From: Stramenopiles sp. TOSAG23-3 | Taxonomy: Eukaryota > Sar | DNA: 10,584 bases | Reading direction: 5' to 3' | Assembly (NCBI GenBank): GCA_900128585.1 | Contig: LT642521.1 | Location: forward strand, 4,864-15,447 | Shown here: in pieces, positions 1 through 7,556 of the stretch | Position numbering within the stretch: the first letter of the stretch is position 1 | Layout: each line of letters begins with the position of its first letter | Notes under the pieces: model-generated | What the model saw: the letters and a program-made list of their open reading frames with translations, nothing else | Told to the model about the DNA's origin: nothing | The model's database searches: none | Program-made: the position numbers and the translations under genes

Positions 1-176
1 TTATTATATTTTTTAATTAAATTATTAGTCTAGGTATTATGTAAATAGTGAAAGATACTTTGGAATTGTTAATTAGAGAGAGGATTGTAACAGTGTTAAA
101 TTAACGGCAATCGAACGGAATTCAATACTCTTTGCGTTTTGGTTTTTTGAAGGGATTAGTAACAATTGCGAAAGGC

Positions 177-2090
177 ATGGAAGAAGGGGGTGCTGGTACC
201 GCGATGGTGCCTTTGGAGGTGGGTACTGGCCTACCGCATATAATGATCAGAAAGAACTCTTCGAAATCAAATCTTAGCCTTGAGATGCAAAGGACCAAGC
301 TCACGTTCAGGGCATTCTTGAATCCACGCTCATTTATTTGCTTCGTTGCAATGGTATTGTTCATTGCCGGATATTCGTTTCTCCTTGTATCTTACGAGAA
401 CAGTATTGCCAGTGGACATTTATTCCGAGTTGTCCTGCTCTTTGCACGTGCGCTACTGTTTGTAGCCATAGGCCTGGCTGGAACAAATATATTTGTTTAT
501 GTAAAAGCGACAAAGGGGGATATTCTGGAGAAACCATTTGAACGACCGATCGTCGCCAAATCCCGTGCAATAACAAAATGCAAAAATATGAAACATCGTT
601 ACCAATTGATTCAAAATCACATATATGAAGTGTTCAACACCAACGGGAAATTCTACTTGTGGCGATTGTATGGGGCCGAGGTTATTGAATCATTGTACCA
701 AATCTTCAACCTCAATATTTATGCTTGCGTGCTAACTCCCGTGAACCTTTTGGTACACTGTCTAATTATGGCATCCGAGAGTATGTACCGAATGTATCGA
801 CTTAGAGACTTAGATGGGCCAATCGATAATCGCAAGAAAAAGGTCGAAGTCCTGGTCGACTCCCTGATTGAACTGTTTTGCATGTCTTTCCCCCTTGTGT
901 CAATGTATTATTTCTCAAAAGTCTTTCTGAAAGACGAAGATGTAATTCAAATTTTATCTGTTCCTAGCTGCCTTCTAATGCTCAAAATCAGGATGGTGTG
1001 GAAAGAAGAGATCTTGCTAGCGCTGGACAACATCAGAATAGAAAAGGCGCTCGAGGGACTCGATGAAACAGAACGGAGAACCCGGCGACGATCTTCGTTC
1101 AGTGCAAGGGAACGGACCGTGTTGCTTCTGCAGAATAAATATTTTAGTAAAACCGTGCGTAAATGCGTCCTCGTATTTACGGCTTTAATAACGGCCTTTT
1201 ATGTGAGCATTGCCGGGGTGCAGGTAGCGTCGATTTTTATGAAAGTACCGGAGTATTTCGACGCTTACTGTGACGCGAATGTACCAACTTGCACTCGTTG
1301 GTTCTCTCCCACCCCAAATTGCTTGAAGATTCACTATTTCAATCCCAACCCAAAACATTTCGACGACACCCTTGCAAAATTTAGGAGCAATTCGGCGACC
1401 TTGGGCTTGGAGGCTTCCGGGTTGGCATCGGCAAGTGTCCTCGACGGTGCTTTTCCCAACCTCCGGAAACTCCACCTTACATTTGGGAACATGACCCATT
1501 TTAGCGCGGACATAAAGCAATGGAAAGACCTTGTTAATTTAAAAATTGCAAGTTTCGAGGCCATGGAGACGCTGCACAGTTCCTTGTTTGACAATCAACT
1601 TAGAAATTTGTTTTTGTCCAATATGCCGCTGGTCGAAAACGTACCAGACAGCATTAGCTTACACCCGGACATTTTCATGTTTGATCGTGTTGGTAAAACA
1701 ATTCCATCCGCATGGACCTTACCAGAGAAAATGCACTATATACAAATATCTGGATATAATATTACGAGATTGCCAAAAGGAATCGAATCGGTTGAATTAG
1801 AGGAAGGCATCTTCTTCAACAACAACTTGACAACATGCTCTGCGGTGGTAAAGCATGCCATTGATTTGCGCTTTAATAATATTCCACTGGGCAGTTTTCC
1901 CACGATAACGAAAGGGGAAAAGTACGCGCACGGAAACAGACCGGGGTGCCCAGGCGGCTGGAACTGTACGCCGTTTTGTTCGAAGGAATGCTGGTCTGCT
2001 GAATACAAGAAAACATCGAGCGAATGTTATGTCGAGTGCATTGACTCATGTGGAGTCGCTACGAGTTGTTCAAAATATATAAAAGAATAA
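177..2090 (+). CDS. Multi-pass membrane protein with C-terminal leucine-rich-repeat ectodomain and Cys-rich (LNR-like) tail, oomycete type
   Basis: This gene encodes 637 residues. The frame is open from about base 132, but the first ATG is at 177 (context GGCATGG), so I start there. Clear hydrophobic helices lie at about residues 53-71, 85-109, 180-203, 225-245 and 330-350, with a weaker one near 255-270. The loop before the last helix is very basic (about 297-315, RRTRRRSSF) and is probably cytosolic. The last part would then be outside the cell or in the lumen. It starts with C365, C372 and C382 around a TRWF motif, continues with degenerate leucine-rich repeats (about 409-575) carrying N-glycosylation sequons (NMT, NIT, NCT), and ends in a tail with eight cysteines (about 591-632) spaced like a degraded Lin-12/Notch repeat. 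Oomycetes carry many proteins of this layout; their function is unknown, and surface sensing is a guess. I see no kinase domain. Confidence 0.85.
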   Translation: MEEGGAGTAMVPLEVGTGLPHIMIRKNSSKSNLSLEMQRTKLTFRAFLNPRSFICFVAMVLFIAGYSFLLVSYENSIASGHLFRVVLLFARALLFVAIGLAGTNIFVYVKATKGDILEKPFERPIVAKSRAITKCKNMKHRYQLIQNHIYEVFNTNGKFYLWRLYGAEVIESLYQIFNLNIYACVLTPVNLLVHCLIMASESMYRMYRLRDLDGPIDNRKKKVEVLVDSLIELFCMSFPLVSMYYFSKVFLKDEDVIQILSVPSCLLMLKIRMVWKEEILLALDNIRIEKALEGLDETERRTRRRSSFSARERTVLLLQNKYFSKTVRKCVLVFTALITAFYVSIAGVQVASIFMKVPEYFDAYCDANVPTCTRWFSPTPNCLKIHYFNPNPKHFDDTLAKFRSNSATLGLEASGLASASVLDGAFPNLRKLHLTFGNMTHFSADIKQWKDLVNLKIASFEAMETLHSSLFDNQLRNLFLSNMPLVENVPDSISLHPDIFMFDRVGKTIPSAWTLPEKMHYIQISGYNITRLPKGIESVELEEGIFFNNNLTTCSAVVKHAIDLRFNNIPLGSFPTITKGEKYAHGNRPGCPGGWNCTPFCSKECWSAEYKKTSSECYVECIDSCGVATSCSKYIKE

Positions 2091-2091
2091 A
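2086..2091 (+). terminator. Candidate polyadenylation signal AATAAA overlapping the stop codon
   Basis: The canonical hexamer AATAAA contains the TAA stop (2088-2090) of the LRR membrane protein. It is followed about 25-50 bases later by a T/G-rich stretch (2113-2140). This fits a very short 3' UTR in front of the convergent gene. Oomycete genes do not always use this hexamer, so it may be coincidental. Confidence 0.35.
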
Positions 2092-2244
2092 TGAGTAATG
2101 GGTAACAAAGACTTGTTTGATATAACTTTTGGTGCGTACGTAACATTAAATATATGTATAATTTGTTTTTTTACATTAAATTTATGTAAATGTACGAGTA
2201 AAGCAGACATAAAAAAATATGAACAACCTCGCACAACACAGCGT

Positions 2245-5058
2245 TTAAACACGCGGAGGGGGCGGTGGCACGTAACCTGACATGCCTTTCTTTTTGGGCG
2301 GCGGGGGGGGCACGTAGCCTGGCATACCTTTTCTCTTCGGCGGCGGGGGGGGCACGTAGCCTGGCATACCTTTTTTCTTCGGCGGCGGAGGGGGCACATA
2401 AGCCACCGGTGCCTTTTCCACGTATGGGACCCCAACAAATTCGACAAAGTTTCCTTCTGCATCATAGAAGTAACCTTCGGCGTCTGTGTAACACCCATCT
2501 TTGTCAACGTACCCATTATATTCGTCGTAATAACCGCCATACTCATCTTTTCTACTCTCGTAGTACTCTTCCATCGCTTTCTGCAATGCGCGCGCTTCGC
2601 GCTCTTCCTCCAGCGCCTCCACGGTCCTGTACCAATCGCCACCAAGTTTTTCGCCCAAATCGTCCGCATCTGTGCTGGGATAATACTTGTACCATACGGC
2701 ATGATATTCTTCGTAGATGTCGACCCCGTAGTCTTCCAGCGGGGACTCGTAAAGGATCGTTCCGTTGAGCTGGTTCTCCCAGTAACTGTACCCCTCATTC
2801 TCTTCATAGTGCTCGATCCATCGCAACTTTCTTGCGCGGTACCTGTAATGTTCCTTTTTTTCAATCTCCTTGCGCTTTAATCGTGCTTCTTTCATGCGCC
2901 GTTTCCGTTGCCCTGCCAGTTTTTTCTTGTGCTCCCGATCGTCCGCTTCCTTCTTCAGCTGCCGCGCCCGCGCCCTCTCCTTCTTCTCCACCCGGGCCAC
3001 GAGGGTGGTTCTCCCTTCGCTTGCATATTTGGCCTGGTGCGCTTTGTACGCCAGCTCTTTGTCTTCCAAAAGTTTTGCCTTGTACTTTACACGCCGGTCG
3101 ATCTCAAATTGCTCTGCTTTCACTGCATTCTTTTCCCTCTCTATTTTGTTTCTGTACTTGTTCGCGAAGAGCAACTCATTCCTCATCCGTTCGTTTTTGG
3201 CCCGCTCTTTTTCTGCTATCTGCTCTTCTACACGGCGCCTTACCCCCTCCACCTGTTTTCGGATAATCTCCTGCTCCGCTTCGCGTTTTCTCTTTTCCGC
3301 GGCCTCTTTTGCAAGAAACTCTTTTCGCAGGCGGGCGGCCTCTTTTTTCAACGCGTCTGGGTCCCGAATAATTTTTCCATCGCTACCCACGACCATTTTC
3401 ATTTGCCCTAGCTCTTTCTGAAATAAACGCCTCTTCTCTTTTAATTCTTCAGCCCTTTTGGCAGCCCACTCCGCCTCTTTCTCTGCCCTAATTTTTTCCG
3501 CAGTCGTCATGGGCCGGCCGATCCTCTCCAGAATCGGGGGTGGCGCCTGCTGCATTGTCAAGGGTTGCTTTATAAGCTCACCGGAAGGGTCTACCTTTCT
3601 TCGGGCAATTCGCTTCCCGCGTCGGTGCAGCTCGGGCTGTTCAACATCCATTTCGCGCTCTGCGCCTTTCAGCAGCTCGTCAAGCCCCACCAACCCAATT
3701 GATAGGTTTTTAATGTGCTGCAAGTAGGCAAGCACGGACTGGGGAAGATAGTCGAAAGAAAACACTTGTCTTGCAGACCTTGGCTTTGGCTTTTTTGCTA
3801 CAGGGGTCCCCATGGCCCCCTTTTGCGCCCGACGCGGCGATGGCCGGCTGCGGGGGGATGAGAATTGCGAATCGATGGAGTCTAAGCGTCGGCGCCTTTC
3901 GTGCCCTCCAATGGCACCCTCCGCGTCGACGGTCTCGATGAGCATTTGATCGATTATTTCCGCCTGGCTAGCCCGGCGTCGTAACTTTTTTCGTTCTCTC
4001 TCTTCTTTTAACTCTATTAAATCTAAGTGCCCGTGCAACCCCTCTATTATATTTATTGCAGCCGGGTCGTCATCCAATTGCATATCTGCCTTGCTTTGGG
4101 GCGCATTGGGCAAGCATAAACGGCTGAGCTCTATTCCATTTTTGTACCGCTCTATTGCATGGTTAAGTTCATTCTTTGGAAACAATTTCAGGGCACTGTA
4201 CGAAAGAATTTTCATTTTTTTTAATGCCGCCAGTGCAACATCTTCGCCCTGGTTCCCCTTTGGGAGTCGCTGGAGCCAAATAAACAAATGCAAAGGCCCT
4301 CCGTATATCATTTGCTCTTGGCGAAAACGCGGTACGGTCTCTGGCTGAGAGAGGCAATTTTCAGCAAAGTACTTCAGCCCTGTAAGTCCCACGTACGGGA
4401 TGTTGAAGCACACGTCGTCTTCGTCTATCGTCCTTGCAATCGCCATGGCCGTCAAATTCTGCGGGGCGACGTGGTTCTTGAGCAGCTTTATGCAATGGAA
4501 CACTATGGTGCACACGGTCTTTGCTACCCCAAAGGCAATGCAGTGCACCGCGCAGTCTTTTTCGCACAGCAATGCAGAGAGAATTGAAAATGCCAACTTC
4601 GGCATGGCGCTGCCGAGGTTGTTGTTCGTCTCCTCCGCCAACAGGCTGTTGCGAAGAACTAACCGTAGCAACGTAGGGGCGAGCCGGGACTGGAAGACGT
4701 CGTACCCACTCAAGTCAACAAACGCTAGCTTCTTTGATGTAAGCGCAGTCAGCAACGAAGCCAACACGTTGTTCTTTAAAACGTCGCTCATTGTAGGGTC
4801 TTGTAATTGCTCTCGAACGGATTTGAAAAATGCTGCTTTTGTACCGCACGGGAGTTTCCCCCGCCTGGTCTTTTCTGGAGACGAAGAAATGTTGGACCGT
4901 GCGTCTTTCCGCACGGAACTTTTCCTCATCATCGTAAGGCGCTCATGTTGGTTTTCGAACTGGGAGGCATTGCCGCTTCCTATGATCGGGTACAAAAGCC
5001 GCCTTTGGTTTAATTTTGAATTATCCCTAGCGTCGATGGGAGAGGCCATACCAAGCAT
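2245..5058 (-). CDS. Large coiled-coil protein with helical N-terminal domain, degenerate WW-like module and proline-rich repeat tail
   Basis: This gene encodes 937 residues from the first ATG of the frame (5058); a second Met three codons later (5049, G at -3 and +4) is an equally good start. Residues about 70-345 are mixed hydrophobic and helical, suggesting an armadillo-like fold, but I recognise no named domain. Residues 387-418 are Ser/Arg/Pro-rich and basic, resembling a nuclear localisation signal. From about 515 to 745 the chain is almost purely Glu/Lys/Arg/Ala: a coiled coil or single long helix. W747 to P773 has WW-domain spacing (Trp, then GYSYWEN, a Gly-Thr pair, and Pro 26 residues on), but the second Trp is Tyr. 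A Tyr/Asp/Gly stretch follows with repeated Y-D-x-x-G units, similar to an OCRE domain. The end is three and a half copies of YVPPPPPKKKGMPG. WW/OCRE-like and polyproline parts suggest a scaffold in RNA processing or actin-linked assembly; this is inference. It is convergent with the LRR gene and divergent from the nucleotidase gene. Confidence 0.85.
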   Translation of the reverse strand: MLGMASPIDARDNSKLNQRRLLYPIIGSGNASQFENQHERLTMMRKSSVRKDARSNISSSPEKTRRGKLPCGTKAAFFKSVREQLQDPTMSDVLKNNVLASLLTALTSKKLAFVDLSGYDVFQSRLAPTLLRLVLRNSLLAEETNNNLGSAMPKLAFSILSALLCEKDCAVHCIAFGVAKTVCTIVFHCIKLLKNHVAPQNLTAMAIARTIDEDDVCFNIPYVGLTGLKYFAENCLSQPETVPRFRQEQMIYGGPLHLFIWLQRLPKGNQGEDVALAALKKMKILSYSALKLFPKNELNHAIERYKNGIELSRLCLPNAPQSKADMQLDDDPAAINIIEGLHGHLDLIELKEERERKKLRRRASQAEIIDQMLIETVDAEGAIGGHERRRRLDSIDSQFSSPRSRPSPRRAQKGAMGTPVAKKPKPRSARQVFSFDYLPQSVLAYLQHIKNLSIGLVGLDELLKGAEREMDVEQPELHRRGKRIARRKVDPSGELIKQPLTMQQAPPPILERIGRPMTTAEKIRAEKEAEWAAKRAEELKEKRRLFQKELGQMKMVVGSDGKIIRDPDALKKEAARLRKEFLAKEAAEKRKREAEQEIIRKQVEGVRRRVEEQIAEKERAKNERMRNELLFANKYRNKIEREKNAVKAEQFEIDRRVKYKAKLLEDKELAYKAHQAKYASEGRTTLVARVEKKERARARQLKKEADDREHKKKLAGQRKRRMKEARLKRKEIEKKEHYRYRARKLRWIEHYEENEGYSYWENQLNGTILYESPLEDYGVDIYEEYHAVWYKYYPSTDADDLGEKLGGDWYRTVEALEEEREARALQKAMEEYYESRKDEYGGYYDEYNGYVDKDGCYTDAEGYFYDAEGNFVEFVGVPYVEKAPVAYVPPPPPKKKGMPGYVPPPPPKRKGMPGYVPPPPPKKKGMSGYVPPPPPRV
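2248..2400 (-). repeat. 42-bp coding tandem repeat (proline-rich 14-residue units)
   Basis: Three full 42-bp units (minus strand 2400-2359, 2358-2317, 2316-2275) and a partial fourth (2274-2248) encode residues 887-937 of the coiled-coil protein. Each unit reads YVPPPPPKKKGMPG with Lys/Arg or Pro/Ser variants. Two units contain an uninterrupted run of eight G on the plus strand (2303-2310 and 2345-2352). The tract is therefore prone to unit-number change and to slippage frameshifts. Five-proline runs next to lysines are typical ligands for SH3, EVH1, WW or profilin modules. Confidence 0.9.
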
Positions 5059-5900
5059 ATTGGGAAATGTACCGAGGGTAGCTAGCAACCACCGGTAATT
5101 AAATTCCAATCAATCAATCAAACAATAAGTGAATGAATGGATATTTTTAATGTTGTGCATGAGACACTGTCTTTGCTAGTAGTTTTGTTGTTCCCTTCGT
5201 TCTCTGTCTGCTCTGTTGTTGTGTATACAGAAGTACCTGCACCGTAATTTAAATTATTGTTGTATTTTTTTGATGATGATATGTCTTTTTTTTTCTTTTT
5301 TTTTTTTTAAATCCGTTATTTTTATATTATAATAATAATATATACCATCCACCACCACCAAGTCTAACAAAAAACCAAAAAATAATAAAAATAATAATAA
5401 AAAAAATATAATAAATAATACTCCTTCTTCTTCTTATGAACACCACATCCTCCTTCTTCTTCTTCCTCCTTCCACCTTCCACTCCTCCAACTTTTTTGTT
5501 TTTTTCCTTCTTTGTGTGATGATGATGGATGATTGAGACGAAGAAGACAACAAAAAAAAATGGTAATCAATAATGAGTGTATATATTGGTAGTATATATT
5601 TTGTATGTTCTGATAACCATATCTCTGGAACTTTATACATAGACACGAGTATGTAGTTATAAAGTAATGAAACAACAGAAACCAATGTAAATGAAGACAG
5701 AGGAAAAAAGACAATGTATATCCTGGATATAGATAAAAATTAAAAAAGCAATCTGTACCGTAGTACGCAGTAGTATCACGTAGACCGCGCGGGTCAAACG
5801 AGAAGAAGTGGACGTCAACATCTTTCGCTTTGTGGTTGACTGCGGGGCACGAAAATCAGCTGCACCCTTGATTTATCGTGGAAGTTGCACGTTTCGAAAG
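5059..5900. promoter_or_regulatory. Divergent intergenic region (shared promoter region) with low-complexity DNA
   Basis: These 842 bases separate two start codons pointing outward, so they should hold both promoters. An Inr-like TCATT followed by a T-rich stretch lies upstream of the minus-strand gene (minus strand, about 5138-5118). The TCAACATCTTTCG motif at 5815-5827 lies about 75-85 bases upstream of the plus-strand start. The middle is low complexity: a T-rich run (5284-5309), ATA/AAT repeats (about 5325-5418) and a pyrimidine-rich block (5421-5512). I see no convincing gene; the longer open frames here are made of these repeats. Confidence 0.5.
5421..5512. repeat. Pyrimidine-rich CTT/CCT low-complexity block
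   Basis: The plus strand is nearly all C and T (CTTCTT and CCTCCTT units), broken by a short GAACACCACA stretch near 5439-5448 and scattered purines. It is the strand opposite of the GAA-type tract near 9500. It lies in the divergent promoter region and may simply be a degraded microsatellite. Confidence 0.7.
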
Positions 5901-7088
5901 ATGAACCTTGATGATGTAGACTGGCTAGGGTTTGACCTGGACCATACGTTAGTAAAATACAAGAACAGGGCATTGGGAGAGCATATTTTCCAAGCGTGCA
6001 GCCGATACCTGTGTGAAAAACTTGGCTATCGGAAAGAAGCACTGGAGGGAGTGGTGTACGATCCTTCGTTTAATATTCGCGGCAGGGTTTGGGACTTGGC
6101 AAGTGGCGACATTCTAGAACTGAACCACGTGGGTTCGGTCACTGCCGCATGGCACGGGAATAGGCCCCTCACCAAGGAAGAACGGGAAGAACGGTATGCG
6201 CCGAACCGCCCGTACAAAAATTTCGACAAAATCAAGACGTTTGAACGCGGCGACTTTTTTTGCTTCAATGATTTTTTTGTATCGCCTACTGTACAGCTCG
6301 TTGCCTGCCTAGTAGACGACCTGGAGGCCACCACGGGGTCGCTACCATCAGGGGTCGAAACTTACCAACCGATCTTGAACGATATATTTAAAGCCTTTGA
6401 CGGAAACTTTTGCCCTGAGCATTTTGCAACGGACCATGGGTTTTATTTTCCTGCGCTTAAAGCAAATATTTCAAAATACGTTTTTGACCGCCAACATGAT
6501 AATACCCGGTCTTGGTTGGAAACAATACGGCAGCCGCCCTTCAAAAAAAGGATATTCCTGTTGACTAATAGCAGCTTTGATTACAGCGAGCTGCTGCTCA
6601 ATGGAGCGTTTGGCGAGAACTGGAGGGATCTGTTTGACTTGGTTGTCTACCGCGGTGCAAAGAAGTACGGCTTTTTCGACAAAGACAATTCGGAAAAACC
6701 ATTTTTACGCTACACGCCAGGAGCAGGGGTCGATGGTCCTGTCCTCACGACAAGCATTTCAGACTATGTAGGGGAGGGGAACAAGGAGTTGATCAGTGGG
6801 AACTTGACGGAACTGACAAAATTCCTCGGCAGCGAAGCCCGCGTAGTATACTTTGGGGATGATATCGTCGGTGACGTATACTATTCAAAAACTAAATCAA
6901 AGTGGTCTGCCGTTGGCCTTGCCGAAGAATTGGCCCATGTTACAAAAAGTGGGGGAAACACCGCATCCACATTTACTACATGTGCAGATTCGTCCGAGAC
7001 ATTTCTATACTCGGCATTTCGGGAGATTGGTGACGGTGTTGTTGCTGACTGCCAACATTTTGGTGCGTCTCCTTCTTCATCGCCCTAA
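5901..7088 (+). CDS. HAD-superfamily 5'-nucleotidase domain protein (NT5DC1-like)
   Basis: This gene encodes 395 residues and belongs to the cytosolic IMP-GMP 5'-nucleotidase/NT5DC group of HAD phosphatases. All four HAD motifs are visible. Motif I is FDLDHTL with D12 (nucleophile) and D14 (acid/base). Motif II is LLTNSS with T222-N223. Motif III is the AKKYGFF segment with K255 in the catalytic Lys position. Motif IV is YFGDDIVGD with D320 and D325 binding Mg2+. The family hydrolyses nucleoside monophosphates, but for NT5DC1-type members the substrate is unsettled. The length is close to, but shorter than, the animal NT5DC1 protein (about 455). I chose the ATG at 5901 because it has A at -3 and places motif I near the N terminus as in the family. 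The frame stays open about 39 codons upstream without an ATG. It is expected to be cytosolic; the Ser/Pro end looks non-conserved. Confidence 0.93.
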   Translation: MNLDDVDWLGFDLDHTLVKYKNRALGEHIFQACSRYLCEKLGYRKEALEGVVYDPSFNIRGRVWDLASGDILELNHVGSVTAAWHGNRPLTKEEREERYAPNRPYKNFDKIKTFERGDFFCFNDFFVSPTVQLVACLVDDLEATTGSLPSGVETYQPILNDIFKAFDGNFCPEHFATDHGFYFPALKANISKYVFDRQHDNTRSWLETIRQPPFKKRIFLLTNSSFDYSELLLNGAFGENWRDLFDLVVYRGAKKYGFFDKDNSEKPFLRYTPGAGVDGPVLTTSISDYVGEGNKELISGNLTELTKFLGSEARVVYFGDDIVGDVYYSKTKSKWSAVGLAEELAHVTKSGGNTASTFTTCADSSETFLYSAFREIGDGVVADCQHFGASPSSSP

Positions 7089-7237
7089 TCGGAAACGCGG
7101 AAGCGATATTTGGTTTTTTAAGTACATATAAAAAAAAAATTATATATGTTATATAGTATGCTTTAAGACTCTCATTTTAAATCAATTACTATTTCAGTTC
7201 CAACCCTAATCCTATCTTGATGGTTTAACTTGATTTT
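7089..7237. other. AT-rich intergenic spacer
   Basis: This is the first part of the 468-base gap between the nucleotidase gene and the stop of the secreted protein. It holds an A-rich run (7130-7139) and a TATATA stretch shortly after the nucleotidase stop codon, probably 3' UTR and transcript-end DNA. I see no canonical AATAAA here and no gene. Confidence 0.5.
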
Positions 7238-7556
7238 TTAAGAATTACTACCGGGTGATAGTATTTCTTTTCTTGTGAAAGGCGATCTGAACTCAACAGA
7301 ACGATTCAAATCCCAGTCGAAGTCCCAGATAGAGTCACCCACCTTTAGAGACTCTTGTGAGTCCATAATATATCGTAAGATACATTCATTTTCCTGAAAC
7401 GTGAGAAAACCGGACTCGTTAAAAACTGCAGTTGCGCACAACATGTACACGAGTGTGCGACCGTACGCGAGTAAGTCTTACGAATTAGAGCTGTATCAAA
7501 CAGCACAATATTTATATAATTTATGTATATCCTTTTTAGTTGCTTGTGAAACGACA
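7238..7556 (-). pseudogene. Possible relic of a protein-kinase C-lobe (frame-broken)
   Basis: Read on the minus strand, one frame (from 7557 down) gives NIVLFDTALIRKTYS, which recalls the stretch around the kinase DFG motif. After an in-frame stop (7480-7478) the next frame gives DLLAYGRTLVYML, very like kinase subdomain IX (D..A.GRTL..ML). It runs on to SPFTRKEILSPG, like the RxTxxEIL-HP end of subdomain XI, and stops at 7238. The activation loop and APE motif between the two parts are absent, so a working kinase is excluded. The DNA here is richer in G+C than the spacers on both sides. I cannot exclude chance similarity; I infer an old gene fragment. Confidence 0.3.

Noticed and set aside
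2265-4587. Many open frames on the plus strand opposite the coiled-coil gene (for example 2870-3421 and 4400-5098)
   Set aside because: They are antisense shadows of a long Glu/Lys-rich coding region, whose complement is Ser/Phe/Leu-rich and stop-poor. The minus-strand frame is far longer and has domain structure.
5364-5714. A 116-codon minus-strand open frame in the divergent intergenic region
   Set aside because: Its translation is low-complexity Tyr/Phe/Glu/Lys from the CTT and AAT repeats, with no domain-like part.
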